Assembly (NCBI RefSeq): GCF_900101785.1
Contig: NZ_LT629688.1
Span: 2,542,001 to 2,606,000, forward strand
DNA length: 64,000 bases
DNA from: Auraticoccus monumenti
Lineage (GTDB): Bacteria; Actinomycetota; Actinomycetes; Propionibacteriales; Propionibacteriaceae
Direction of reading: 5' to 3'
Below, piece by piece: positions 1 through 8,785 of the stretch (positions within the stretch are counted from its first letter, which is position 1; every line of letters starts with the position of its first letter). The translations under genes were made by a program, and so were the position numbers. The notes beneath the pieces were generated by a model. It was not told the DNA's origin and did no database searches. It worked only from the letters and a program-made list of their open reading frames with translations.

Positions 1-536
1 GCACCGTCCTGGAGATCACCAGCGAGGGCGAGGTCGGCCCCTCCTTCGACGGCTTCTCCGTGCTCCGCCCGCCCCGCAGCCTGGACGACGTCCGCGCCCT
101 GGGGCTGGGCAAGGAGCTGGTGGTCCGGGTCAACCCGATCCTTACCGTCGACGCCTCGGTCACCGCGGGCAGCCTCAGCACCGAGAAGGTGCCCTACCTC
201 GGCGACGTCCGCGTCACCGCCGGCGGGGCCAAGCTGCTCGACGTCGCCGCGGTCGAGGACGCGCTGGTCCAGGCCGGTCAGGCCACCGTCCGGGGCACGC
301 TGCGGAACGGGCGCTCCCGGATCCGGGTCGAGTCCGGTTCGCTGAACATCCAGCTCGACGACCGCTCCAGCGTCACCATCCACTCCGACGCCCAGCTGGG
401 CAAGGTGAGCTGGTCCGGCCAGCACTCCGGGGCCGGGGACGAGGTCGTGATGGGGGAGGGCAACGCCCGCCTCGACGTCGGCGTCGTGATGGGGCACGCG
501 CAGGTCCGGGTCGGCACGGCCAAGGCCGACGCGTGA
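1..536 (+). CDS. DUF4097-like beta-strand repeat protein (5' end outside window)
   Basis: The reading frame is already open at the window edge (codons in phase from base 3) and ends at 534-536, so only the C-terminal ~178 residues are visible. The visible part is a run of short polar beta strands with a repeating pattern (VRVTAGGAKLLDV, IRVESGSLNIQLDD, SVTIHSDAQLGKV). This is the beta-solenoid style of the DUF4097 / putative adhesin family. No membrane segment or catalytic motif is visible. The stop overlaps the GTG of the next gene by 4 bp, so the two are translationally coupled. Family assignment rests on pattern only; the function is unknown. Confidence 0.7.
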   Translation, partial: TVLEITSEGEVGPSFDGFSVLRPPRSLDDVRALGLGKELVVRVNPILTVDASVTAGSLSTEKVPYLGDVRVTAGGAKLLDVAAVEDALVQAGQATVRGTLRNGRSRIRVESGSLNIQLDDRSSVTIHSDAQLGKVSWSGQHSGAGDEVVMGEGNARLDVGVVMGHAQVRVGTAKADA

Positions 537-931
537 GCGAGGAGGGACGCCACACCCACGCGACCGCCCACCGGGCACCGAGCACCTGCCCGGTCTGCGA
601 CTCCAGCCTGCAGCTGACCCGGCTCGGCTGCCCGGGCTGCGGTACCGAGATCGCGGGGATCTTCGAGCAGTGCCGCTTCTGCGCCCTCAGCAGCGACGAC
701 CTGGAGACCCTGACGGTGTTCCTGGCCTCGCGCGGCAACCTGCGCGAGGTGGAGAAGCACCTGGGCGTCTCCTACCCGACGGCCCGGCAGCGCTTCGGGC
801 AGCTGCTGGACCGGCTCGGTCTGGGCACCGAGCAGACCGCGCCGGCGGTCGACCGCGACCAGGTCCTGGCCGACGTGGCCAGCGGTCAGATCACCCCCGC
901 CGAGGCCCAGCGGCTGCTCGGCGGCGGCTGA
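533..931 (+). CDS. DUF2089 family zinc-ribbon/HTH protein
   Basis: A 132-residue protein. An N-terminal zinc ribbon carries CPVC near residue 20, CPGC near 34 and a further FCAL cysteine. It is followed by a helix-turn-helix-like stretch (LREVEKHLGVSYPTARQRF) and a C-terminal helix ending in ITPAEAQRLL. This layout is the DUF2089 family, whose members often sit next to DUF4097 proteins and probably act as small DNA-binding regulators. The GTG start overlaps the preceding stop (GTGA), which suggests the pair forms one regulator/target operon. A regulatory role for the upstream gene is inference. Confidence 0.85.
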   Translation: MSEEGRHTHATAHRAPSTCPVCDSSLQLTRLGCPGCGTEIAGIFEQCRFCALSSDDLETLTVFLASRGNLREVEKHLGVSYPTARQRFGQLLDRLGLGTEQTAPAVDRDQVLADVASGQITPAEAQRLLGGG

Positions 932-1333
932 GCAGCCACGGACGCTCGACCCCGTCCGTCCGGCCACCGCGCCGACTGCGGGCGGGTCGTCGACGTGCGC
1001 TCGGAGGAGCGACGAGGTGAACGCCCTCGCGGCCCCGGTCAGTCCGGGCGAGGAGCGTCCGGTCCGACCGCCCCCGTCCCCGTCGTCGAGTGCGCTCGAG
1101 TCGTCGCCGCACGATGCCGCAGCCGACGAAGCGGCCGCACTCGTCGGCGTCGTCCGGCCGTTCCCGGCAGCGAGTGCGGGCGGATCGTCGCCGCGTACCC
1201 GGCCGGAGCGACGCCTTGACCGCACTCGCCGTCCAGGGCAGGCCGACTCGCCGCCCGGGTCAGCACGGGGGAGGGCCGGGAGGAGCGGGGGCACGCGGGT
1301 GACGCGGAACGGGGGCGACCCCAGGACGACGAA
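932..1333. other. Non-coding stretch with paired inverted repeats
   Basis: No convincing gene is present; frames here stay open only because of GC content. The stretch holds four copies of an 8-mer in alternating orientation: CGAGTGCG at 1087 and 1171, CGCACTCG at 1136 and 1221. They make two similar inverted-repeat blocks (1087-1143 and 1171-1228) that also share TCGTCGCCGC inside. No promoter or RNA gene was recognised. Confidence 0.5.
1087..1228. repeat. Two direct copies of a ~57-bp inverted-repeat block
   Basis: Block 1 (1087-1143) and block 2 (1171-1228) each begin with CGAGTGCG, contain TCGTCGCCGC about 8 bp in, and end with the reverse complement CGCACTCG. Arms are exact 8-mers. The blocks lie between the DUF2089 stop and the greA terminator. 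Function unknown. Confidence 0.55.
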
Positions 1334-1363
1334 CGCCGCCCGGGCCAGGAGGCCCGGGCGGCG
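1334..1363 (-). terminator. greA terminator hairpin
   Basis: A perfect 13-bp stem (CGCCGCCCGGGCC, loop AGGA, GGCCCGGGCGGCG) lies 20 bp beyond the greA stop codon. It lacks a strong T tract, as is common in high-GC actinobacteria. It may also stop transcription arriving from DUF2089. Confidence 0.8.
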
Positions 1364-1382
1364 TCGTGGCGCCTGGATCCGG

Positions 1383-1895
1383 TCAGGACCGGAAGGGCTC
1401 GACCTTCACGATGGTGACGGAGATCGGCTTGCCGTTCGGTGCGGTGTAGGTGACCTCGTCGCCCCTGCGGCGGCCGAGGATCGCGCTGCCCAGCGGCGAC
1501 TGCGGGCTGTAGACGTTGATGTCGTCGGCGGCCTCGTCCAGGCCCAGCACCTCCCGCGAGCCGAGCAGGAAGGTGTCGGTGTCGGAGGTGTCGCCGTCGA
1601 AGGCGATGGTGATCCGGGTGCCGGCGGCGACCTCGTCGGGGTCGTCGGGGGCGTCGCCCACCTCGGCGCGTCGCAGCATGTCGGTGAGCTGGCGGATCCG
1701 GGCCTCCATCTGGCCCTGCTCCTCGCGGGCGGCGTGGTAGCCGCCGTTCTCCTTCAGGTCACCCTCGTCACGGGCGGCGGCGATCGCCGCGGTGACTTCG
1801 TCACGACCCACGTTGACGAGGTGGTCCAGCTCGGCCCGGAGCTTGTCGTGGGCCTCCTGGGTCAGCCAGATCGTGTTCGCGTCGGTCTTTTCCAT
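1383..1895 (-). CDS. greA: Transcription elongation factor GreA
   Basis: A 170-residue protein with the two-domain Gre layout. An N-terminal coiled coil (WLTQEAHDKLRAELDHL ... RDEGDLKENGGYHAAREEQ) carries the acidic tip DEGDLKEN. A C-terminal FKBP-like domain follows (GSREVLGL ... SPQSPLGSAILGRRRGDEV). GreA stimulates transcript cleavage by backtracked RNA polymerase. The ATG at 1895 lies 6 nt behind a TAGTCT -10 box (1907-1902), so the mRNA is probably leaderless. With the next two genes it forms the conserved actinobacterial order greA, DUF4307, mca. Confidence 0.97.
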   Translation of the reverse strand: MEKTDANTIWLTQEAHDKLRAELDHLVNVGRDEVTAAIAAARDEGDLKENGGYHAAREEQGQMEARIRQLTDMLRRAEVGDAPDDPDEVAAGTRITIAFDGDTSDTDTFLLGSREVLGLDEAADDINVYSPQSPLGSAILGRRRGDEVTYTAPNGKPISVTIVKVEPFRS

Positions 1896-1954
1896 CGGAC
1901 GAGACTAGCAGCGGGGGCGGCTCGGGCCCGGCTGCAGCGCCGACCGGGCTCCGC

Positions 1955-2437
1955 TCAGAGCACCTCGCACCCGTCGAAGCTCACCGCGGCGGCCGTGCGG
2001 AAGGTGCGCACCGGCACCAGCTGCTGCACCAGCGCCTCACCGCCCGGGCCGAGCTCGACCTCCACCTCGCCCACCCGCTCGAAGTTCAGCGCCTGGGCGA
2101 TCAGCAGGCAGCTCACCGCCGTGGACGGGTCGGCGCGCTGGATGCTGACGGTGACGTCCACCTGCTGCTCGGAGATCACGTAGCGGTCGACCCGCGCGCT
2201 GACCGGGGGCACGGACTGGTCCACGGCCGTCCAGACCAGCCAGGCCAGCGCCACCACCGCGGCGAGCGCGAGCGCCACCAGCGCGGGGGGAGTGCTGAGC
2301 CGGGAACGGGGGTAGCGGCGCCGGATGCGCTCGGCGTCGGCGTCCGTCGTGGGGCCGGGTCGGGCGTGCGCCGCGGAGCGGGCGGCCGCCGGGTCGGGTC
2401 CGTCGGTGCTCGCGGAGGTCGGGACGGGTTCGGGCAC
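1955..2437 (-). CDS. DUF4307 family membrane-anchored protein
   Basis: About 160 residues: a charged N-terminus ([16 protein letters not shown]), one transmembrane helix ([23 protein letters not shown]) and an extracytoplasmic beta-rich domain ([16 protein letters not shown] ... [23 protein letters not shown]). This matches DUF4307, found next to mca in actinobacteria (Rv1081c position). The GTG at 2437 was chosen because GGGAGG lies about 8 nt upstream; longer in-frame extensions run over mca. Function unknown. Confidence 0.85.
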   Translation of the reverse strand: MPEPVPTSASTDGPDPAAARSAAHARPGPTTDADAERIRRRYPRSRLSTPPALVALALAAVVALAWLVWTAVDQSVPPVSARVDRYVISEQQVDVTVSIQRADPSTAVSCLLIAQALNFERVGEVEVELGPGGEALVQQLVPVRTFRTAAAVSFDGCEVL

Positions 2438-2477
2438 CGGTCCATCCTCCCACCCGGCGCGCGCTAGCCTGTCCGCC

Positions 2478-3398
2478 GTGCTGGAGAACCGACCGGTCCG
2501 GGTGGACGCCCAGGGCGAGCCGCTGCGACTGCTGCACGTGCACGCCCACCCCGACGACGAGTCGAGCAAGGGCGCGGCCACCACGGCGAGGTACGTCGCC
2601 GAGGGGGTCGAGGTGGTCGTGGCCACCTGCACGGGCGGGGAGCGCGGCTCCATCCTCAACCCCGCCATGGAGCGTCCCGACATCCTGGCCAACATCTCCG
2701 AGATCCGCCGGGCCGAGATGGAGGCCGCGCGCGAGATCCTCGGCGTCCGCCAGGTCTGGCTGGGCTTCGTCGACTCCGGGCTGCCCGAGGGCGACCCGCT
2801 GCCCCCGCTGCCGGAGGGATGCTTCGCGCTGACCGACCCGGCGGAGTCCTGCGCCCCGCTGGTGGCGCTGATCCGCGAGCTGCGCCCGCACGTCATCACC
2901 ACCTACGACGAGAACGGTGGCTACCCGCACCCGGACCACATCATGTGCCACCGGGTGACGCTCGCGGCGTGGGAGGCGGCGGCCGACCCCCAGGCGTTCC
3001 CCGAGCTCGGCGAGCCCTGGGCGGCCCCCAAGCTCTACTACCACTTCTCCTTCCACCACGACCGGATGATGGCGCTGCACGAGGCGATGCTGGCCCACGG
3101 GATGGAGTCGCCGTACGCCGAGCGGCTGGACGGCTGGGTGCGCGACCCCGCCCACCAGGACCGGATCACCACCCGGGTGCCCTGTGCGGAGTACTTCTCG
3201 GTCCGGGACAAGGCGCTGCTGGCCCACGCCACCCAGGTCGACCCGGACGGGGCCTGGTTCGCGGTGCCGCTGCACGTGCAGACCGCGGTCTGGCCCACCG
3301 AGGACTACGAGCTGGCCCGGAGCAGGATCGGCCCGACGCGTCCCGCCGAGGGGTTCGAGGACGACCTCTTCGCCGGGATCGCGGTCCCCGCGCCGTAG
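2478..3398 (+). CDS. mca: Mycothiol S-conjugate amidase Mca
   Basis: A 306-residue LmbE-fold zinc amidase. It hydrolyses mycothiol S-conjugates to the mercapturic acid and GlcN-inositol during detoxification. The zinc-binding AHPDDE motif is near residue 18, and the second motif YPHPDH is near residue 155 ([15 protein letters not shown]). The STGGERG region and length fit Mca better than the deacetylase MshB. The GTG at 2478 sits 7 nt after TAGCCT (2465-2470), so a leaderless start is likely; upstream in-frame codons overlap the divergent DUF4307 gene. It shows that the organism makes mycothiol. Confidence 0.95.
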   Translation: MLENRPVRVDAQGEPLRLLHVHAHPDDESSKGAATTARYVAEGVEVVVATCTGGERGSILNPAMERPDILANISEIRRAEMEAAREILGVRQVWLGFVDSGLPEGDPLPPLPEGCFALTDPAESCAPLVALIRELRPHVITTYDENGGYPHPDHIMCHRVTLAAWEAAADPQAFPELGEPWAAPKLYYHFSFHHDRMMALHEAMLAHGMESPYAERLDGWVRDPAHQDRITTRVPCAEYFSVRDKALLAHATQVDPDGAWFAVPLHVQTAVWPTEDYELARSRIGPTRPAEGFEDDLFAGIAVPAP

Positions 3399-3513
3399 CC
3401 CGCGACCCCTCCACGAGGGGCCTCCACGGCGGCGCGGTGGCCCCGTGCCCGGCGCCCTCGGTGGCACGTCCACGGTGCCGCCCGGACGGCGGGCCGGGAG
3501 TAGGGTCGTCGGC

Positions 3514-3687
3514 ATGGAGGACATCGCCCTGTCGCCGAACTGGACCCCGCTGCTGCTGGTGGTCCTGCTCGCCGTCGTCTGCACGCTGCTCTACCTGGCG
3601 ATGCGCCGTCAGCTGCGCCGGCTGCACGCCAACTGGTCACCCGCCAGCCCGAGCAGCCCCGACCCCGACGACACCACCCGGCAGTGA
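3514..3687 (+). CDS. Small single-pass membrane protein
   Basis: 57 residues: a short N-terminus, one hydrophobic helix (LLLVVLLAVVCTLLYLAM), then a basic stretch (RRQLRRLH) and a polar tail. The position directly after mca matches the small membrane protein Rv1083 in M. tuberculosis. The ATG lies 7 nt after TAGGGT (3501-3506), again a leaderless arrangement. The stop overlaps the GTG of the ABC binding-protein gene. Function unknown. Confidence 0.7.
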   Translation: MEDIALSPNWTPLLLVVLLAVVCTLLYLAMRRQLRRLHANWSPASPSSPDPDDTTRQ

Positions 3688-5198
3688 CGCCGAGCCGGGT
3701 CCCGCGCCGGCTGCGAGGCCTCGGGGCGCTGCTGGGTGTGCTGCTGCTGACCCTGGCCGGCTGCCAGGCGGGCAGCTCGCAGCAGCAGGGCGGCACCGAC
3801 CTGCTGGCCGTGGGTCTGGTGGCCGAGCCGGCCAACCTGGACTTCACCACCGCCGACGGGGCCGCCATCCCGCAGGCGCTGCTGTACAACGTCTACGAGA
3901 CCCTGGTGAAGCTGGACGGCGAGGGTGCGCTGGTGCCCTCGCTCGCCACGTCCTGGGAGGTCAGCGAGGACCGGCTGACCTACACGTTCACGCTGGTCGA
4001 GGGAGCCACCTTCAGCACCGGAGCCCCCTTCACCGCCGAGGACGCGGTGTTCTCCATCGAACGCGTGCAGACCGGCTGGACGACCTCGCTGGCCCGCGCG
4101 ATGGACGCCGTCGAGGAGGCCACCGCCACCTCACCGACCACCCTCGAGGTCACCCTCTCCGAGCCGTCCAACGACTGGCTGTTCCGGATGGCCACCCGGG
4201 TCGGGGCGATGTTCTCCCGCACCGGCGTCGACGACCTGGCCACCACGCCGGTGGGCACGGGCCCCTACACCTTCACCCGCTGGAACCGGGGGGACTCGAT
4301 CACCCTCACCCGCAACGCCTCCTACTGGGGCAGCGCGCCGGTCTTCGGCGAGGTGGTGCTGCGCTACTTCAAGGACGCGACGGCGCTGAACAACGCGATG
4401 CTGTCGGGCACCATCGACGTGGTCGGCACGGTCCAGGCACCGGAGTCGCTGGAGCAGTTCACCTCCGACCCCCGCTTCCAGGTCATCGAGGGCACCACCA
4501 CCGCCGAGGTGGTCCTCGCCTTCAACCGCTCCCGCGCGCCGCTGGACGACGTCGACGTGCGCCGGGCCATCAAGCACGCGATCGACCACCAGGCCCTGCT
4601 CGACACCTGCTGGGCCGGGCGCGGGACGCTGATCGGCTCGATGGTGCCGCCCACCGACCCCTGGTACGAGGACCTGACCGGGCTCTACCCCCACGACCCC
4701 GGCCGCGCCCGTGAGCTGCTCGCCGGGACGTCGGCGGAGGAGGCGACGCTGCGGCTGCGGGTGCCCAACCTGCCCTACGCCGTCGCCTGCGGGCAGGTGG
4801 TGAAGAGCCAGCTGGAGCAGGTGGGGCTGGAGGTCGAGCTGGACACCCTGGAGTTCCCGGCCGCCTGGCTGCAGACCGTCTACACCGACGCCGACTACGA
4901 CCTGTCGATCATCGCCCACGTCGAGCCGCGCGACCTGCGCACCGTCTTCGGCGACCCGGACTACTACACCCGCTACGGCGAGCCGGAGCTGGTGGAACGG
5001 CTCGACGCCGCCGACGTCGGCACCGAGGCCGAGCAGATCGAGGAGATGCGGGCCGCGGCGCGGATGCTGGCCGAGGACGCTGCGGCGGACTGGCTCTTCC
5101 TGCTGCCCAACCTGGTGGTGGCCGAGCAGGGCATCACCGGGCTGCCGCAGAACGCGGTCAGCGAGTCCTTCGACCTGTCCGGGCTCGGGAGGGCCTGA
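3684..5198 (+). CDS. ABC transporter substrate-binding lipoprotein (SBP_bac_5)
   Basis: 504 residues. A lipoprotein signal peptide ends in the lipobox LAGC near residue 28. The family 5 peptide/nickel-binding fold follows, with the typical N-terminal PANLDFTTADGAAIPQALLYNVYETLV and the FNRSRAPLDDVDVRRAIKHAID block. It captures an oligopeptide or similar solute outside the membrane and delivers it to the two permeases encoded next. GTG at 3684 overlaps the preceding stop by 4 bp. The exact substrate cannot be read from the sequence. Confidence 0.93.
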   Translation: MTPSRVPRRLRGLGALLGVLLLTLAGCQAGSSQQQGGTDLLAVGLVAEPANLDFTTADGAAIPQALLYNVYETLVKLDGEGALVPSLATSWEVSEDRLTYTFTLVEGATFSTGAPFTAEDAVFSIERVQTGWTTSLARAMDAVEEATATSPTTLEVTLSEPSNDWLFRMATRVGAMFSRTGVDDLATTPVGTGPYTFTRWNRGDSITLTRNASYWGSAPVFGEVVLRYFKDATALNNAMLSGTIDVVGTVQAPESLEQFTSDPRFQVIEGTTTAEVVLAFNRSRAPLDDVDVRRAIKHAIDHQALLDTCWAGRGTLIGSMVPPTDPWYEDLTGLYPHDPGRARELLAGTSAEEATLRLRVPNLPYAVACGQVVKSQLEQVGLEVELDTLEFPAAWLQTVYTDADYDLSIIAHVEPRDLRTVFGDPDYYTRYGEPELVERLDAADVGTEAEQIEEMRAAARMLAEDAAADWLFLLPNLVVAEQGITGLPQNAVSESFDLSGLGRA

Positions 5199-5202
5199 GG
5201 CG

Positions 5203-6153
5203 GTGCTGCTGCGCGTCCTGACCCGGGCCGCCGTGCTGCTGGCCAGCCTGGCGGTCGCCTCCGTGGTCGTGTTCGGCTTCATGACGGTGCTCCCCGGCGA
5301 CCCGGCCCGGGTGGCGCTGGGGGTGAACGCCTCGGAGCAGGCGGTGCAGCAGCTGCGTCGCGACTTCGGGCTGGAGCGCCCGCTGACCGCCCAGTACCTG
5401 GACTGGGTCGGCGGGATGCTCCGCTTCGACTTGGGGGAGTCCTACGTGTCCCGGGCCGCGATCGCCCCGCAGATCGCCGACCGGCTGCAGGTCAGCCTGT
5501 GGCTGGTGGCTGCGGGGATGCTGGTCGCGGTGCTGCTGGCGGTCCCGCTGGGGTCGGTGGCGGCGTGGGCGCACCGCTCGCCGCTGGGCGTCCTGCTCGC
5601 CGCGGTCTCCCAGCTCGGGGTGGCGGTGCCGGCCTTCCTGGCCGGGATCCTGCTGGTCGCAGTCTTCTCCGTGGGTCTCGGCTGGCTGCCCGCCGGCGGC
5701 TGGACCCCGCCGGCCCAGGACCCGGTCCGCTTCCTGTCCCAGCTGGTGCTGCCCGCCCTGTCGCTCGGGCTGGTGCAGGGCGCGGTGCTCTCGCGCTACG
5801 TCCGCAGCGCGGTGCTGGACGTCCTGGGCGAGGACCACCTGAGGACCGCGCGGGCCAAGGGGCTGCGTCCGGTCCAGGCGCTGCTGCGCCACGGGCTGCG
5901 CAACGCCGCGGTGCCGGTGGTGACGGTGCTGGGGCTGCAGCTGGCCACCCTCCTGGTCGGGGCCGTGGTGGTGGAGCGCGTGTTCGTGGTGCCCGGGCTC
6001 GGCAGCCTGCTGCTGGACAGCGTCGCCAACCGCGACCTGATCGTCATCCAGGACGTGGTGATGCTGCTGGTGGCGGCGGTGCTGCTGGTGAACTTCGTGG
6101 TCGACCTGCTCTACGTGGCGCTGGACCCCCGGCTCCGGGTGGGCACCCGGTGA
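5203..6153 (+). CDS. ABC transporter permease (DppB/OppB type)
   Basis: 316 residues with about six transmembrane helices. The N-terminal ATVFGFMTVLPGDPA-like signature of DppB proteins is present, as is the cytoplasmic EAA loop (RTARAKGLRPVQALLRHGLRNAAVPVV) that contacts the ATPase. It starts at GTG 5203, 4 nt after the binding-protein stop. It is the first half of the membrane channel of the five-gene importer. Confidence 0.93.
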   Translation: MLLRVLTRAAVLLASLAVASVVVFGFMTVLPGDPARVALGVNASEQAVQQLRRDFGLERPLTAQYLDWVGGMLRFDLGESYVSRAAIAPQIADRLQVSLWLVAAGMLVAVLLAVPLGSVAAWAHRSPLGVLLAAVSQLGVAVPAFLAGILLVAVFSVGLGWLPAGGWTPPAQDPVRFLSQLVLPALSLGLVQGAVLSRYVRSAVLDVLGEDHLRTARAKGLRPVQALLRHGLRNAAVPVVTVLGLQLATLLVGAVVVERVFVVPGLGSLLLDSVANRDLIVIQDVVMLLVAAVLLVNFVVDLLYVALDPRLRVGTR

Positions 6154-7025
6154 GCACGATCCCGCTGGACGTCGCCCCCGAGGGCCTGGGCCCGTCGGTG
6201 CGTCACGGTGCCCGCGGCCGGGTCGCCCTGCTGGTCGGCGGCGCCCTCGTCGCCTGCGTGCTGCTGGCCGCCCTGGTCTCCTTCGCCTGGACGCCGCACG
6301 ACCCGACCTTCGTGGACGCCGGCGCGCGGCTGCGCGGACCGGGCGCGGAGTACTGGCTGGGCACCGACCGCTTCGGGCGCGACCTGGTCAGCCAGCTGAT
6401 GGTCGGCGCCCGGACCACCGTCTACGTCGGGGTGGTGGCGGTCGGGGTGGCCGCGCTGCTCGGGGTGCCGCTGGGGGTGGCTGCCGCCATGGCGCCGCGC
6501 TGGCTGGGGGAGCTGGTGATGCGGGCCAACGACCTGCTGCTGGCCTTCCCGGCGCTGCTGCTGGCGGTGATGCTGGCCGCGGTGCTCGGGGCCGGCACCG
6601 GCGTGGCCATGATCGCCATCGGCGTCTCCACCGTCCCGGCCTTCGCCCGGGTGGTGCGCGCGGGCAGCATGCAGGTGCTGGGGAGCGAGTACGTGCTGGC
6701 CGCGCGGGCGGCCGGCCGCGGACGTCTGGGCGTGGCGGTGCACCACGTGCTGCCCAACGTGGCCGGGCTGGTGGTGGTGCAGTCCTCGGTGTCCTTCGCC
6801 ATCGCGGTGCTGGCCGAAGCCGCGCTGTCGTTCCTCGGGTTCGGGACGCCGCCGCCCACGCCGTCGTGGGGCCGGATGCTGCTGGAGAGCCAGTCGATGC
6901 TGTTCACCGACCCCCGGCTGGCCGTGGTTCCCGCGGTGGCCGTCGCGGTGGCCGTGCTCGGGCTCAACCTGCTGGGCGACGGCCTGCGCGACCGGTTCGA
7001 CCCCCGGCTGGAGGGGCGACGGTGA
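6150..7025 (+). CDS. ABC transporter permease (DppC/OppC type)
   Basis: 291 residues with about six transmembrane helices. The DppC hallmark YWLGTDRFGRDLVSQLMVGARTT is near residue 65. The EAA loop AARAAGRGRLGVAVHHVLPN and the C-terminal FLGFGTPPPTPSWGRML are also present. GTG 6150 overlaps the stop of the first permease (GTGA), indicating coupled translation. It is the partner half of the importer channel. Confidence 0.93.
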   Translation: MSTIPLDVAPEGLGPSVRHGARGRVALLVGGALVACVLLAALVSFAWTPHDPTFVDAGARLRGPGAEYWLGTDRFGRDLVSQLMVGARTTVYVGVVAVGVAALLGVPLGVAAAMAPRWLGELVMRANDLLLAFPALLLAVMLAAVLGAGTGVAMIAIGVSTVPAFARVVRAGSMQVLGSEYVLAARAAGRGRLGVAVHHVLPNVAGLVVVQSSVSFAIAVLAEAALSFLGFGTPPPTPSWGRMLLESQSMLFTDPRLAVVPAVAVAVAVLGLNLLGDGLRDRFDPRLEGRR

Positions 7026-7942
7026 ACGCGGCCGTGAGCGCACCGGTGCCGGTGCTGCGGGCGTCCGGGCTGGGGGTCTGGGCCGGCTCGACACCGCTGG
7101 TGCAGGACCTCCACCTCGAGGTCCACCGGGGGGAGCGCGTCGGGCTGATCGGGGAGTCCGGGTCGGGGAAGTCGGTCACCGCGCTGGCCCTGATGGGGCT
7201 GCTGCCGCCCGGGCTGACGGCGATCGGCTCGGTGCGGGTGGCCGGGGTGGACCGGGACCTGGTCGGGGCCCCGGAGCCGGTGCTGTCCCGGGTCCGCGGC
7301 TCGCTGGTCTCGATGGTCTTCCAGGAGCCGATGACCGCCCTGGACCCCACCATGCGGGTCGGTCGCCAGGTGGCGGAGGTGCTGCAGGTGCACCGCCTCG
7401 CCGCCTCCCGGGCCGAGGCGGACCGGGCCGCGGTGGAGCTGCTGGACCGGGTCGGGCTGCCCGAGCCCGCCCGGACCGCCCGGGCCTGGCCGCACCAGCT
7501 CTCCGGCGGGCAGCGGCAGCGGGTGGTGCTGGCCATCGCCCTGGCCGGGGAGCCCGGGCTCCTCATCTGCGACGAGCCCACCACCGCCCTCGACGTCACC
7601 GTCCAGGCCCGCGTGCTGGAGGTCGTCGACGCCGAGCTGGCCGAGCGCGACGCCGGCTGCCTGTTCATCACCCACGACCTCGCGGTGGTGGCGCGCATGT
7701 GCGAGCGGGTGCTGGTCCTGCACCGGGGACGGGTGGTGGAGGCCGGGCCCGTCCGGCGGGTGCTGACCGAGCCTCGCCACCCCTACACCCGGGGGCTGCT
7801 CGCCGCCTCCGACCTGACCCGCACCGACGCCGACGGTCGGCTGGTCACCGTCCCCACGCTGCCGGTGGCCCGGCCCGGCGTCGTCCCCGCATGGGAGGGC
7901 ACCCCCGAGGACGGGTGGGCCGTGCTGGAGGAGGCCTCGTGA
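7022..7942 (+). CDS. ABC transporter ATP-binding protein (DppD/OppD type)
   Basis: 306 residues. Walker A is GESGSGKS near residue 43, the signature is LSGGQRQR near 160, and Walker B is LLICDEPTTALD. An ITHDLAVV switch histidine follows. The C-terminus ends in the oligopeptide-specific region (HPYTRGLLAA). It energises import with the next ATPase. GTG 7022 overlaps the permease stop. Confidence 0.94.
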   Translation: MNAAVSAPVPVLRASGLGVWAGSTPLVQDLHLEVHRGERVGLIGESGSGKSVTALALMGLLPPGLTAIGSVRVAGVDRDLVGAPEPVLSRVRGSLVSMVFQEPMTALDPTMRVGRQVAEVLQVHRLAASRAEADRAAVELLDRVGLPEPARTARAWPHQLSGGQRQRVVLAIALAGEPGLLICDEPTTALDVTVQARVLEVVDAELAERDAGCLFITHDLAVVARMCERVLVLHRGRVVEAGPVRRVLTEPRHPYTRGLLAASDLTRTDADGRLVTVPTLPVARPGVVPAWEGTPEDGWAVLEEAS

Positions 7943-8739
7943 CCGCGATCACCGTCACCGACGTCACCCGGGTGTACCGGCGTCCGCGGACGTCGCTGAC
8001 CGGCCCACCACCGATGGTGCACGCCCTGCGCGGGGTGAGCCTGGAGGTGGCCGAGGGCGAGCAGTTCGGCATCGTGGGGGAGTCCGGCTGCGGCAAGTCC
8101 ACCCTGCTGCGGATCGTCGCCGGTCTGGACCGCCCGACCAGCGGCACCGTGGAGGTCCTCGGGCACCGCGTCGACGGTCAGCCCGAGCGGCGGCTGCGAC
8201 CGCTGCGACGCTCGCTGCAGCTGGTGCTGCAGGACCCGATGAGCTCGCTGGACCCGCGGATGCGGGTGGGGGACGTGGTGGCCGAGCCCCTGGTGGCCCA
8301 GCGGCTGCCCGGCCGGCGCGAGCGGGTCGCGGAGGTGCTGGCCGAGGTGGGTCTGCCCGCCGACGCCGCCGACCGCTACCCGCACCAGTTCTCCGGTGGT
8401 CAGCGCCAGCGGATCTCGATCGCCCGGGCCCTCGCCCCGCGACCGAGGATCCTGGTGGCCGACGAGCCGGTCAGCGCGCTCGACGTCTCGGTGCGGGCCC
8501 AGGTGCTCAACCTGGTCACCGACCTGGTGCAGCGCCACGGGCTCACCCTGGTGCTGGTCTCCCACGACCTCGGGGTGGTGCGGCACATGTGCACCCGGGT
8601 CGCGGTGATGGCGGAGGGGGAGGTCGTGGAGACCGGCCCGACGGAGCGGCTGTGGCGTGATCCCCAGCACCCGTGGACCCGGCGGCTGGTGGACGCGGTG
8701 CCCGAGCTCGGGCGGGAGCTGTCCGCACGCGACCGGTGA
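7939..8739 (+). CDS. ABC transporter ATP-binding protein (DppF/OppF type)
   Basis: 266 residues. Walker A is GESGCGKST, the signature FSGGQRQRISIARAL, Walker B ILVADEPVSALD, and the switch VSHDLGVV. The C-terminus has HPWTRRLVDAVP, typical of the second ATPase of peptide importers. GTG 7939 overlaps the preceding stop. It is the last gene of the operon and converges on the S9 peptidase gene, separated by only 46 bp. A nearby cytoplasmic peptidase fits import of peptides as nutrients (inference). Confidence 0.94.
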   Translation: MTAITVTDVTRVYRRPRTSLTGPPPMVHALRGVSLEVAEGEQFGIVGESGCGKSTLLRIVAGLDRPTSGTVEVLGHRVDGQPERRLRPLRRSLQLVLQDPMSSLDPRMRVGDVVAEPLVAQRLPGRRERVAEVLAEVGLPADAADRYPHQFSGGQRQRISIARALAPRPRILVADEPVSALDVSVRAQVLNLVTDLVQRHGLTLVLVSHDLGVVRHMCTRVAVMAEGEVVETGPTERLWRDPQHPWTRRLVDAVPELGRELSARDR

Positions 8740-8785
8740 CGGCCGTCGCGCCGGCGGTCAGCCCCTCGCCTCCGGCGGGCGGTGC

